Shown here piece after piece: positions 36,039-44,561 of a DNA stretch of 64,000 bases. Numbering within the stretch: the first letter of the stretch is position 1; each line of letters begins with the position of its first letter. The stretch lies in the NCBI RefSeq assembly GCF_902506455.1, contig NZ_LR733844.1, forward strand, positions 3,332,526-3,396,525, read 5' to 3'. Made by a program: the position numbers and the translations under genes. The notes under the pieces were generated by a model. It saw only the letters and a program-made list of their open reading frames with translations. It was not told where the DNA came from and ran no database searches. Source of the stretch: Sphingomonas sp. 8AM (GTDB lineage: Bacteria; Pseudomonadota; Alphaproteobacteria; Sphingomonadales; Sphingomonadaceae).

Positions 36039-36052
36039 GCGTCCGGGCGGGC
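36026..36052. terminator. GC-rich hairpin at the end of the PEP-CTERM gene
   Basis: GCCCGCCCG and CGGGCGGGC pair around a 9-base loop that contains the stop codon. No T-run follows, so it is only a possible terminator for these convergent genes. Confidence 0.4.
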
Positions 36053-36060
36053 GGGTGATA

Positions 36061-36513
36061 TCAGATGAAGCCGCGGTCACGGGGGTGGCCAGGCGCGAGA
36101 CGATCGCCATCATCAATGCGGTCGTGGTCGAGCGGGCGATCGTCACGGACATAACGATCGTGGGCGATTGGCCGCGCGGTCGACAAGCGACTGTTCTCGC
36201 GTTCGAGTTCGTCGTTTTCGCGCTTCAGCTGCGCAACACGCTCGTTCGCGAGATCACGCTCCCGCTCCAGGTCGGTGACTCGCGTTCCGACGGTGCCATG
36301 GTCACGCTCCAGATCCGCGGCGCGCTTGGTGACAGTGTCGTGGTCGCGTTCCAACTCGGTCACGCGCTTGCTGGTGACCGCATGTGCGTCACGCTCTGCG
36401 ACGTAGCGCGCCTTCCACTTGCGACCGCCCGGATGGCTTGCAAGACCGAACAGCCAACCCGCGACCAGCGCGATCGCCAGTGCGATATATTGCGTCGTCG
36501 TGGTGAACAGCAT
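36061..36513 (-). CDS. Membrane-anchored coiled-coil protein of unknown function
   Basis: A 150-residue protein with one N-terminal membrane segment (YIALAIALVAGWLFGLAS). A long charged coiled coil follows at about 45-105, with repeated blocks (ELERDHDTVTKRAADLERDH, then DLERERD, QLKRENDELEREN). The tail is Asp/Arg-rich. I do not recognise the family. ATG 36513 has GCGGAGG at ideal spacing; the frame opens ten codons earlier with TTG. It lies 53 bases downstream of tadC on the same strand and may be transcribed with the pilus operon. Confidence 0.65.
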   Translation of the reverse strand: MLFTTTTQYIALAIALVAGWLFGLASHPGGRKWKARYVAERDAHAVTSKRVTELERDHDTVTKRAADLERDHGTVGTRVTDLERERDLANERVAQLKRENDELERENSRLSTARPIAHDRYVRDDRPLDHDRIDDGDRLAPGHPRDRGFI

Positions 36514-36566
36514 GACGATCCTCCGCTTCAGATCGTGGCTCAACGACGCAAAGGCGGCAGCTGTTC

Positions 36567-37550
36567 CTACGGCTTGGCGTTGATGAACGAGTCGTTGAGC
36601 GAGCAGGCTGCCGGACCAAGAATGACAACGAACAACACCGGCAGGATGAACATGATGAGCGGCACGGTCATGATGGCCGGTAGCCGCGCTGCTTTCTCTT
36701 CGGCGCGCATCATCCGTTCGTGACGGAATTCCGCCGACAGGACGCGCAGCGCGCTGGCTAGCGGGGTGCCGTACTTTTCGGTCTGGATCATCGTCGTCAC
36801 CACGCCGCGCACCGCGTCGAGGTCGACACGGTTGGCAAGATTCTCGAACGCCTGCCTCCGGTCGGTAAGGAAGCCCAGTTCAATCGCAGTCAGCGCGAAT
36901 TCCTCGCCAAGCTCGGCATATGCCTTGCCCAGTTCGCGCGAGACGCGGTTGAACGCGGCATCCACGGTCAACCCGGCCTCGGCGCAGATCACCAGCAGGT
37001 CGAGCGCATCGGGTAGCCCCTTGCGGATTGCATCGGTGCGCTTGTTGATCTTGTTCTTCAGGAAGATGTCTGGTGCCTTGTAGGCAAGTACGAAGGTTCC
37101 GGCCACCAGCCCGTAGCGCTTGAGCGCGCCCCAGTCCGGAAAGGCGTCGAGCAGATAGACCCAGATCACCATCAGGCCGCCGAAAACGATCGGCAGCACC
37201 AGCCGGCCGAAAATCACCGCGACCGCCCATTCCTTGTTGCGGATGCCGGCCTGGATCAGCTTGCGCTGCGCCTCCTTGACCTGCTCGTCCTGCAACACGC
37301 GCAGCGACGACAGCAGAGCGCGCACGCGATCCGCGGCGTTGCTCTGGTGAACCAGCTTGGTGCGTCGCTTTGCGGTCGAGGCAGTGATCCCCGCCTTGAG
37401 CTGTTCGCGCCGGTCGTTGAGCGCGCGGACCCGGCGGGTCATCGGATCGCGCAGGGCGCGGGTTGCATAACTCCCCATCAGCAGTGCGGCACCGAACGCG
37501 GGCAGCAAGGTGGCGAGCATCAGCAGGTCTAGGCCGAATAGCGTGGGCAT
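36567..37550 (-). CDS. tadC: Tad pilus inner-membrane platform protein TadC
   Basis: A 327-residue type II secretion F-domain protein with hydrophobic segments near both ends and the cytoplasmic F domain at about 165-295 (IRKGLPDALDLLVICAEAGL, then VDAAFNRVSRELG). With TadB it forms the platform on which the ATPase drives pilus growth. Its start codon lies 1 base from the tadB stop codon. Confidence 0.92.
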   Translation of the reverse strand: MPTLFGLDLLMLATLLPAFGAALLMGSYATRALRDPMTRRVRALNDRREQLKAGITASTAKRRTKLVHQSNAADRVRALLSSLRVLQDEQVKEAQRKLIQAGIRNKEWAVAVIFGRLVLPIVFGGLMVIWVYLLDAFPDWGALKRYGLVAGTFVLAYKAPDIFLKNKINKRTDAIRKGLPDALDLLVICAEAGLTVDAAFNRVSRELGKAYAELGEEFALTAIELGFLTDRRQAFENLANRVDLDAVRGVVTTMIQTEKYGTPLASALRVLSAEFRHERMMRAEEKAARLPAIMTVPLIMFILPVLFVVILGPAACSLNDSFINAKP

Positions 37551-37551
37551 G

Positions 37552-38520
37552 TCAGATCTCGAAGCTCACCATACGAGCCATGATGAAGGCGCCGATCGCC
37601 ATCCAGACCAGCCCGCCGACCGCGGTGAGCGTCAGCCGCATGTCGCTGAAGAATGTCTGCATGTACGGCGGGTTGACGGTGTAGATCAGCCCGAAGACGA
37701 TGAACGGCAGTGAGCCGATGATATAGGCCGATGCCTTCGATTCCGACGACATCGCCTTGATTTTCAGCTTCATCTGCCCGCGCTGGCGCAGCACCGTGGC
37801 GAGATTCTGGAGGGTTTCGGCGAGGTTGCCGCCGGTTTCGCGCTGGATCGAGATCGTGATGACGAAAAACTGGAATTCGGCGGTCAGCAAGCGGTCGGCG
37901 GTCTCCTGCAGCGCCACGTCCATCGAGCGTCCGATCCGCATCTTGTCGGAGACTGAGCGGAATTCCTCGCCGACCGGACCAGGCACTTCGGCCGCGACGA
38001 CCTGCATCGTCTCGGAGATCGGCAGACCCGACCGCAGGCCGCGAACCAGAAGCTCGATCGCATCGGGGAATTTGCTGATGAACGCGGCGAGCCGCCGTTT
38101 GATGAGGAACGCGACCGCCAGATGAGGGATCGCCGCACCGAGCAACATGCCGACGAACAACGCGATCAGCACCGGCACGCCATATAGTGACAGCAGCAGC
38201 AGCGTGACCGCGGCGATCGACCCGGCGGCAATGCCATACTGACCGACTGTCCACGGCTTGCCGGTCATCGACAGCCGCTTGCGCAGCTCCGCCGCGTTGG
38301 GAAGAATGCGTGTCATTGCCAGATCGGCGCGCGTGGCACTGCGTCCGGTGATGCGGCGCAGTTGCGCTTCGATCGTGTTGGTAGGAGTGGCGACGTGTCG
38401 CTCGCGTAGCATCGCCAACCGCCGCGCGCTGGCCTTTTGCGTCGACGGCGCGCCCAAAGCGAACGCGAGCAGCCCGAGCGTGAGCCCGGCCGCCAGCAGC
38501 AGCAAGATCAGCGGCGACAT
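37552..38520 (-). CDS. tadB: Tad pilus inner-membrane platform protein TadB
   Basis: A 322-residue F-domain membrane protein. The conserved FPDAIELLVRGLRSGLPISE and FFVITISIQRETGGNLAETL lie in the cytoplasmic domain, flanked by hydrophobic helices at both ends. ATG at 38520 was chosen because the preceding 35 codons have no membrane or family character. The cpaE gene ends only 31 bases upstream, so there is no room for the ATPase gene that usually sits here. Confidence 0.92.
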   Translation of the reverse strand: MSPLILLLLAAGLTLGLLAFALGAPSTQKASARRLAMLRERHVATPTNTIEAQLRRITGRSATRADLAMTRILPNAAELRKRLSMTGKPWTVGQYGIAAGSIAAVTLLLLSLYGVPVLIALFVGMLLGAAIPHLAVAFLIKRRLAAFISKFPDAIELLVRGLRSGLPISETMQVVAAEVPGPVGEEFRSVSDKMRIGRSMDVALQETADRLLTAEFQFFVITISIQRETGGNLAETLQNLATVLRQRGQMKLKIKAMSSESKASAYIIGSLPFIVFGLIYTVNPPYMQTFFSDMRLTLTAVGGLVWMAIGAFIMARMVSFEI

Positions 38521-38551
38521 GACGGCTCCGCAGCAAAAGGGACGATCGTCG

Positions 38552-39823
38552 TCACTTCCGGGCGGGCTTCTTCGCGACCAGCTCGGTGAGCCGGGCCAGC
38601 AGCGATCCGCCGCGCGCGCCGCCACTGTTCAGCGACACCGGGTCGTCGCCGGTCGCCGCCAGCAGGCGCTCGGCCAGATCGGTAAGCGGCGCGATCGTCT
38701 TCGATCCCCTGCCGGCGGCGGCCATCGGCTTGCCGAGCTTCGCCGCCTGTGACGCCAGCTTGTGGTCATAGGCGATCGCCACGTCGATCTTGCGCTCGAT
38801 CGAGCCCTCGAAGTCCTTGCGGAGCACTTCCTGCTGCGTACCGGGATGGACGCGGTTGGCGAGGACGCAGACCTGCGCCTGCGGCGCGTTGGTGCGCAGC
38901 CAGGACAACAGCCGGATCGTGTCGCGCGCCGCAGCGAGCGTCAGGTCTGTCACCAGAACCACCGCCTGGACCTCCGCTATTAAATGCGGATGCTGGATCA
39001 ACATTGCGCGCGGCAGGTCCATGATGCTCATGTCGAATGCGCTGCGCAGCTCTTCCTGAAGCTGGTAATAAGCGGAGCCGTCGGTGACGATCGGGTTGCT
39101 GATCGGCGCTTCCGCGGACAGCACCGACAGCTTGTCCGACGCACGGACCAGAGCGCGTTCGAGGAACAGGCCGTCGATACGGCTGGGATTGTCGATCGCG
39201 TCGATCAACCCGCGTCCCGGTTCGAGATCCATCGCCAGGGCGTTGGTGCCGAAGTGCACGTCGAGGTCGAGCAAGGCAGTCGAGCGCTTGCCGGCCTCGC
39301 TCATCTGCCACGCCAGCGAGGTCGCGATCGTCGAGGCGCCGACGCCGCCGCGGCACCCGACCACCGCCAGCGCCGAATGGATGCGCTCGGCGGCGGCATC
39401 GGCATAGCGCGGGGTGTTGAGCATCGCCTGCGCGGAGGCGAACGCATCACGCACCGCGTCGACGCCGAGCGGCTTGAGCAAATAATCGTGGATCCCGCTC
39501 GCCAGCAGGTCGCGGTAGAGCCGGACGTCATTTACCTGTCCGGCCGCGATCACGATCGTCCCGGGCTCGCAAACCTCCGCCAAGCTGTTGATGTCGGCGA
39601 GCGGATCGCTGGCCTCGCTCAGGTCAACGAACAGCAACTGCGGGCTCGACGAGACCGCCAGCGTCTGCACCGCCTGACGCAGGCCGCCGTTGTAGACATT
39701 CTCCTGCGGCCAGCCGAGCTCGTCGACGACCGCGCGCAGCGTCATGCTGGCATTGTCGTCGCAGCAGAAGGCGAGGAAGGGTGCGCGCGCCGCTGCACCC
39801 GCGACTTTCCACGGTGCGTTCAT
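38552..39823 (-). CDS. cpaE: Tad pilus localisation ATPase CpaE/TadZ
   Basis: A 423-residue protein with an N-terminal receiver-like domain (FVDLSEASDPL, then LASGIHDYLLKPLG) and a ParA/MinD-like C-domain. Its Walker A reads GCRGGVGASTIA, with Ala where classical ParA has Lys. This deviant P-loop is common in the TadZ family. The protein directs pilus assembly to the pole. The gap to cpaD is 1 base. Confidence 0.9.
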   Translation of the reverse strand: MNAPWKVAGAAARAPFLAFCCDDNASMTLRAVVDELGWPQENVYNGGLRQAVQTLAVSSSPQLLFVDLSEASDPLADINSLAEVCEPGTIVIAAGQVNDVRLYRDLLASGIHDYLLKPLGVDAVRDAFASAQAMLNTPRYADAAAERIHSALAVVGCRGGVGASTIATSLAWQMSEAGKRSTALLDLDVHFGTNALAMDLEPGRGLIDAIDNPSRIDGLFLERALVRASDKLSVLSAEAPISNPIVTDGSAYYQLQEELRSAFDMSIMDLPRAMLIQHPHLIAEVQAVVLVTDLTLAAARDTIRLLSWLRTNAPQAQVCVLANRVHPGTQQEVLRKDFEGSIERKIDVAIAYDHKLASQAAKLGKPMAAAGRGSKTIAPLTDLAERLLAATGDDPVSLNSGGARGGSLLARLTELVAKKPARK

Positions 39824-39824
39824 G

Positions 39825-40463
39825 TCAGCGACCCCCCGTCGTCGTGGCTTCGCTCTTCAAAACCGTGCCGCCCGCCCCGGTCGGCGCTGCCTTGCGCCAC
39901 ATGCCTACCGACTTGGCCACGGTGATCGCCGTCGTCGAGCCATCGTCGCTCTTGCCGCGGAGCAGATCGTTCGGGTCGGCGACCATCGCCGCCAACGTGC
40001 CGTTGATCGCGCAGCCGAACGACCCGCTGGTATGCGCGTCGAAATTGACCAGCGTCGCCGACGGGCCGGGCGTGGTGCAGCTCGGCACCGAGGCGGTGCT
40101 CCGCGTCACGACCACGCGCAGCGTGCCGGGCGGCGGTGCGTCCGCCTGAGGCGCAGCACGCGCCGACAGCCGAAGCCCACGCTCGGCGGAGACCGCCGCG
40201 ATCTCGGCCCGCGCGCCCGCAGAGACGGCAGGATCGTCGATCGCGATCGTCGCGCCCGGCGCGGGGGCGAGCACGTCGAGCCAGCCGCGCAACCGTTGCC
40301 CCTCGCCGCCGGCCAGACCGTCCGCGCCGGCGAGCAGGTCGAGCGCATAATCGTTCCGGGCAACGACCGGCTGGTGTACGGTTTCCAGGCCGCGATACTC
40401 ACCGCAACCGGCAAGCTGAGCCGCGGCGGCGAGCGCGACGAGGAGGAGCGGACGCGGAGTCAT
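39825..40463 (-). CDS. cpaD: Tad pilus lipoprotein CpaD
   Basis: A 212-residue outer-membrane-associated lipoprotein. The signal (MTPRPLLLVALAAAAQLAGC) ends in a lipobox at Cys20. The CpaD-type C-terminal part has PSCTTPGPSATLVNFDAHTS, then FGCAINGTLAAMVADPNDLL, with two paired cysteines. ATG 40463 has AGGA at good spacing. The upstream ATG 40472 touches the cpaC stop and is the alternative. Confidence 0.85.
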   Translation of the reverse strand: MTPRPLLLVALAAAAQLAGCGEYRGLETVHQPVVARNDYALDLLAGADGLAGGEGQRLRGWLDVLAPAPGATIAIDDPAVSAGARAEIAAVSAERGLRLSARAAPQADAPPPGTLRVVVTRSTASVPSCTTPGPSATLVNFDAHTSGSFGCAINGTLAAMVADPNDLLRGKSDDGSTTAITVAKSVGMWRKAAPTGAGGTVLKSEATTTGGR

Positions 40464-40474
40464 GGAATGCATCC

Positions 40475-42013
40475 TCACTTGATCGAGAAGCCAGGGGTCG
40501 GCTGGGCGGCCGGTGCGGCGGCCTTCGGCTGCGGCCGCGCGGCGGCGCGATTGCCGCTGTCGAGTTTGCCGAGCAATGCACGCTCCAGATCGGTCGGCGC
40601 CTTGTAGCCATCAGTTGGCAGCTTGATGTCAGCGGCGTCGACCGGGCGCACCAGATACGGCGTGATGACGATCACCAGCTCGGTTTCGTTGCGCTGGAAG
40701 CCATTCGAGCGGAACAGCGCGCCGAGGATCGGGATGTCGCCGATGCCGGGCGTCTTGGTGTAGCTGTTGTTGTGCGTGTTCTGCATCAGGCCGGCGATCA
40801 TGAAACTTTGACCTGAACCCAGTTCAACCGTCGTCTCGGCGCGGCGCGTGGTCAGCGCCGGGACGCGCGCGCTGCCCACCGATACCGCATTGCCATAGTC
40901 GAGTTGCGACACTTCCGGCTTGACCCGCAAGGAGATGCGCCCGTCCGACAGCACGGTCGGCGTGTACGCCAGGCTGACGCCGAACTGCTTGTATTCGATC
41001 GAATTGGTGCCGAGCGCCTGCGCGATCGGGATCGGGATCTCGCCGCCGGCTAGGAACGTGCCGGTCTCGCCCGACAAAGCGGTGAGATTCGGGTTCGCGA
41101 GCGTCGTCACTTGGCCCAGCGTCTCGCCGAGGTCGAGCGCATTGATGAAGTCGGTGCCGAGCAGCCGCCCGAAGAGACTGAACGTGCCGCCCCCGCTCGT
41201 GACCGCCGGCAGCGTGAAGCTGGTGCCGCCCCCCGGCAGGTTGGGATCGTTTGCGCTCGGCAGCACGTTGGTGATCGTGCCCTGCCGGCCGAAGCCGAGC
41301 CCGAGTAGCGGGTTCTTGTTGCCAAGCGTCCGCGTGGTGACGTTGTTCGCGATGTTCTTGAGGAACGAGCGGCTTACCTCGGCGAACTTCACCTGCAGGT
41401 TGACCTGCAGCGGCGTCGCAATCTTGATGCGATTGATGACCGCCATCTTGAGCGTCGCACTCTCGGCACTCACGTCGACACCGGGATTGAGCAGACTCGT
41501 CACCAGCCGCTGCGCCTGTTCGGCGTCCGCGGGGGCGAGGGCAGTGCCGTTGATGACGGCGATCTGCCCGACCATCGTCACACGGAAGTCGCTGCCAGGC
41601 AGTGCGGCCTGCAGCATGCGGTCGATCTGCGTCGCATTCTGCGCGACGCGTACCGATGCCGAATAGATCACCGCGCCGGCGCGGTCGGTGGCAAAGATCG
41701 TCGCTTCGCCATCGGCCTTGCCGAACAGGTGAATCTGGCGCGGATTGGCGACATAGACGTCGGCTGCGGCCGAATTCGAGGTCCATACCTCGGTCACTGC
41801 GGCGGGCAGGGTGATAAGCTCACCCTCGCCGATCGAAAGCCACTTTTCGATACTCGGCTTGGTGACGCCGGCCGGCGGCAGACCGCTGCGAACCATCGGG
41901 CGATCGGCGCCAAGGCGCTGAGTGGCGCGTGGTGCGGCCGCGATCGTGGCGGGGGCGAGCGCCACCGTCAGCGCGACGGCGAGTGCCGCGCCATGAAACA
42001 GGGAGGAGCGCAT
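40475..42013 (-). CDS. cpaC: Tad pilus secretin CpaC/RcpA
   Basis: A 512-residue outer-membrane secretin. It has a signal peptide (AALAVALTVALAPATIAAA), an N-terminal pilus-assembly domain (GEGELITLPAAVTEVWTSNS) and a BON-like middle (ALAPADAEQAQRLV). The secretin domain includes EIPIPIAQALG, VSLAYTPTVLSDGRISLRV and the C-terminal ETELVIVITPYLVRPV. It is the exit pore for the Flp pilus. It is 1 base from cpaB, in the order usual for tad loci. Confidence 0.93.
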   Translation of the reverse strand: MRSSLFHGAALAVALTVALAPATIAAAPRATQRLGADRPMVRSGLPPAGVTKPSIEKWLSIGEGELITLPAAVTEVWTSNSAAADVYVANPRQIHLFGKADGEATIFATDRAGAVIYSASVRVAQNATQIDRMLQAALPGSDFRVTMVGQIAVINGTALAPADAEQAQRLVTSLLNPGVDVSAESATLKMAVINRIKIATPLQVNLQVKFAEVSRSFLKNIANNVTTRTLGNKNPLLGLGFGRQGTITNVLPSANDPNLPGGGTSFTLPAVTSGGGTFSLFGRLLGTDFINALDLGETLGQVTTLANPNLTALSGETGTFLAGGEIPIPIAQALGTNSIEYKQFGVSLAYTPTVLSDGRISLRVKPEVSQLDYGNAVSVGSARVPALTTRRAETTVELGSGQSFMIAGLMQNTHNNSYTKTPGIGDIPILGALFRSNGFQRNETELVIVITPYLVRPVDAADIKLPTDGYKAPTDLERALLGKLDSGNRAAARPQPKAAAPAAQPTPGFSIK

Positions 42014-42014
42014 C

Positions 42015-43049
42015 TCAGTTCTTTCCTGCGACGGAGACTTCGGTCACGGCATTGCCGCGGGCGATGCGGACCTTCGGCCCGGCGGACGCTGCGCCCGCGG
42101 CGGCGTTCGCTCCCGGCATTCCCGGCATTCCCGGCATCGACGGTGCGGGTGCGGAGGCGTTGTTGCGCAGCGGCACGGTGCGGCGCTGAAAGCGCGAGAC
42201 GTCGGCGCCGACCGCATAGGTGGTGTTGCCGGTCTGCGGCGTGTTGGCGAGGCGGTCGAGCGCCGCCTCCTCGGCGGTCGCATCCTTCGCATCGCCGACG
42301 CTCACCGTGCCCGAGGCGATCGCGCGATCGAGTTCGGAGGCGTTGTCGGCAAGCGAGCGCAGCGACAGCGACAGCGTGCCAATCGTCTGTGCAACCGCGA
42401 TCTGCTCTGCGATCTTCGGCGTCGCCTCGACCGTGATGGTGGAGAAGGTCTGCACGACGGTATTGCCCTGATCGTCCTTCTGGTCGGTGGTGCGCTGGTC
42501 GGTGGCGAGGACGCGCAGGTTGCGCATCACCGTCTCACTGGCGCGTAGCGGCGGGCCGTCGCCCTCGACCGACTGGGTGAGGATCAGATCGATGTGGTCG
42601 CCGGGGAAGACGAAACCGGCGACGCTGGTCTGCGCCGATACCGGCACCGTCACCGCGCGCATCCCCGCGCCGAGTGCCGCGGCAAGGAAGCCGCGGTCGC
42701 CGGGCTTGACGAGCTGGCCCTGCGTCACCGGCTGACCCGCCGTAATCGGCAGCCGGACGACCGTGCCGATCAGCTTGCCCATATCGGTGCCGCTGCGCAT
42801 GTAATAAGCGTTCTCGACCAGCTCCTTTGGCCAGGGCTGAAACTTGAGCGCGCTGGCGTCGAGGATCGTGCCGACCGGAAGCGCACGCGTGGCGACCAGC
42901 ACCTCCGGCCCGTCGATCCTCGGCGCGACAGCCCCCATCGCCGCGGCTTCGGGAGCCGGCGAGCCGACCAGCATCGAGCGCGCAGCGAACGCGGTAAGGG
43001 CGGCGACCATCAACGCTCCGACCAGCAGAATGAGCTTGCGACTGTCCAT
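42015..43049 (-). CDS. cpaB: Flp pilus assembly protein CpaB/RcpC
   Basis: A 344-residue periplasmic protein anchored by an N-terminal helix (KLILLVGALMVAALTAFAA). A SAF domain at about 48-115 contains VATRALPVGTILDASALKFQ and GTVVRLPITAGQPVTQGQLV. A second conserved block reads AVTVPVSAQTSVAGFVFPGD. A Met/Pro/Gly-rich stretch (SMPGMPGMPGANAA) near the C-terminus is low-complexity. Confidence 0.92.
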   Translation of the reverse strand: MDSRKLILLVGALMVAALTAFAARSMLVGSPAPEAAAMGAVAPRIDGPEVLVATRALPVGTILDASALKFQPWPKELVENAYYMRSGTDMGKLIGTVVRLPITAGQPVTQGQLVKPGDRGFLAAALGAGMRAVTVPVSAQTSVAGFVFPGDHIDLILTQSVEGDGPPLRASETVMRNLRVLATDQRTTDQKDDQGNTVVQTFSTITVEATPKIAEQIAVAQTIGTLSLSLRSLADNASELDRAIASGTVSVGDAKDATAEEAALDRLANTPQTGNTTYAVGADVSRFQRRTVPLRNNASAPAPSMPGMPGMPGANAAAGAASAGPKVRIARGNAVTEVSVAGKN

Positions 43050-43097
43050 GAATGACCCTGTCCCGGCGCGGCGCCGACGGCGCCTGTGTGCCTGCGA

Positions 43098-43574
43098 TTA
43101 TTGGATAAATTGGTTAAGGAGCGGTTCGCGAAGCCCGAGCAGACCGGCCAGTGCGATCGCGACGCCATACGGGACCTCGACGGCGCCCGCGTTGCGTCGC
43201 AGGCGCTGCTCGATCAGCATCGCCAGCGTCAGCGCGCCGCCGATCACCGACATTACCAGCAGCATGTCGAGCAGGTGCAGCGGCGCGAGCCATAGCGACA
43301 GCGCACCGATCAGCTTGACGTCGCCTCCACCCATCTGCCCAAGCGCGAACGCGCCGACGAAGACGGCGAAGACGAGCAACGCGACGCCGAGCTGGATCGC
43401 CATCCCCGGCCATGGATCGAGTCCGCTCGCCAGCCACCAGAGCGGGGAAAGCGACGCGATTACGGCGTTCTTCCAGTTGGCGATCTCGCGCGAGCGCACA
43501 TCCTGGATTCCTGCCGAGAGCAGCAGTGCACCCATCGACGCGGGCAGCAGCCATGTGAGAAATCCCGGGCTCAT
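43098..43574 (-). CDS. cpaA: Prepilin peptidase CpaA (A24 family)
   Basis: A 158-residue polytopic membrane protease that cleaves prepilin leaders. The two catalytic aspartates of the A24 family are in QDVRSREIANW and in the GGGDVKLIGAL motif. It has about five hydrophobic segments and lacks the methyltransferase domain of PilD, as usual for CpaA. ATG 43574 was chosen; the longer frame is antisense of the neighbouring hydrolase gene. It is first in the tad operon. A Flp pilin gene, often next to it, is absent. Confidence 0.9.
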   Translation of the reverse strand: MSPGFLTWLLPASMGALLLSAGIQDVRSREIANWKNAVIASLSPLWWLASGLDPWPGMAIQLGVALLVFAVFVGAFALGQMGGGDVKLIGALSLWLAPLHLLDMLLVMSVIGGALTLAMLIEQRLRRNAGAVEVPYGVAIALAGLLGLREPLLNQFIQ

Positions 43575-43625
43575 GCCGCTTGGCGCTAGACGGAATGGTT
43601 TGAGAAACCGTAACCATGCCGCGAA

Positions 43626-44561
43626 ATGTCGATGCCGACCGATCCCGCCGCGGTACGCCGCTTCCTGCCCAGCGATGCGCGACTGAGTTTCGACATCGCC
43701 GCCGACGGGTGGAAGCTGCGGCGCTTCTCGCGACCGGGTCGCGGGCGCGGCGCGCTGATGTTCCAGGGCGGGCGCGGCGACATGATCGAGAAGTATCTGG
43801 AGGCGTTCTGCGACTGGCACGGGCGTGGTTGGGCGGTCACCGCGTTCGACTGGCGTGGGCAGGGCGGATCGGGGCGGCTGGGTGCGGATCCGCATGTCGG
43901 CCATTGCGACGACTTCGCGCCGTTGATCGCCGATCTGGCGGCGGTGTGGCGTGATTGGACGGCGGAGCAGCCCGGCCCGCATGTGATCGTCGGGCATTCG
44001 ATGGGCGGGTATCTGGTGCTCCGCGCCGTGCTCGATGGTGTCATTCGCGCCGATGCGGTGGTGCTGGTCGCTCCGATGCTCGGCCTGCGCTCGCCGGTGG
44101 GAGCTTGGCTGGGTGACCGCGTGGCGCGGGCGATGATGCGGATTGGCGATCCGGCCCGCGCGGCGTGGAAGAGCCATGAACGGCCCGGGATGCTGCCGCG
44201 CCAGCGGCTGTTGACCGGCGACACGGCGCGCTATGCTGACGAGGAATGGTGGTTGAAGGCGCAGCCGGAATTGCGACTCGGGCCTCCGAGCTGGGCGTGG
44301 CTCGCAGAAGCCTTTGCGGCAACCGCCCGGCTGCGCGTGGATCCCCGTCTTGCGACCTTGAAGACGCCCGTGTTGATGTTGGTCGCCGACAATGATCGGC
44401 TGGTTGACCCCCGCGCGGCGGCGCAGGTCGCCGCGCGGTTGCCGAACGCCATGCTGGTGCGGTTCGGACCTGGAGCCGCGCACGAGTTGCTGCGCGAGGC
44501 CGATCCGGTACGACAGCGTGCGATGGCGTCGATCGATGCCTTTCTCGATCGCTTCGCCTGA
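43626..44561 (+). CDS. Alpha/beta hydrolase (lysophospholipase-like)
   Basis: A 311-residue hydrolase with the nucleophile elbow VGHSMGG at Ser125, acid region ADNDRLVDP and histidine AAHELL. The oxyanion segment FQGGRGDMIEKY and FDWRGQGGSG resemble monoacylglycerol-lipase/PldB-type enzymes. Its ATG is 51 bases from divergent cpaA. Its stop codon overlaps the start of the next gene by one base, so the two are cotranscribed. Confidence 0.85.
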   Translation: MSMPTDPAAVRRFLPSDARLSFDIAADGWKLRRFSRPGRGRGALMFQGGRGDMIEKYLEAFCDWHGRGWAVTAFDWRGQGGSGRLGADPHVGHCDDFAPLIADLAAVWRDWTAEQPGPHVIVGHSMGGYLVLRAVLDGVIRADAVVLVAPMLGLRSPVGAWLGDRVARAMMRIGDPARAAWKSHERPGMLPRQRLLTGDTARYADEEWWLKAQPELRLGPPSWAWLAEAFAATARLRVDPRLATLKTPVLMLVADNDRLVDPRAAAQVAARLPNAMLVRFGPGAAHELLREADPVRQRAMASIDAFLDRFA

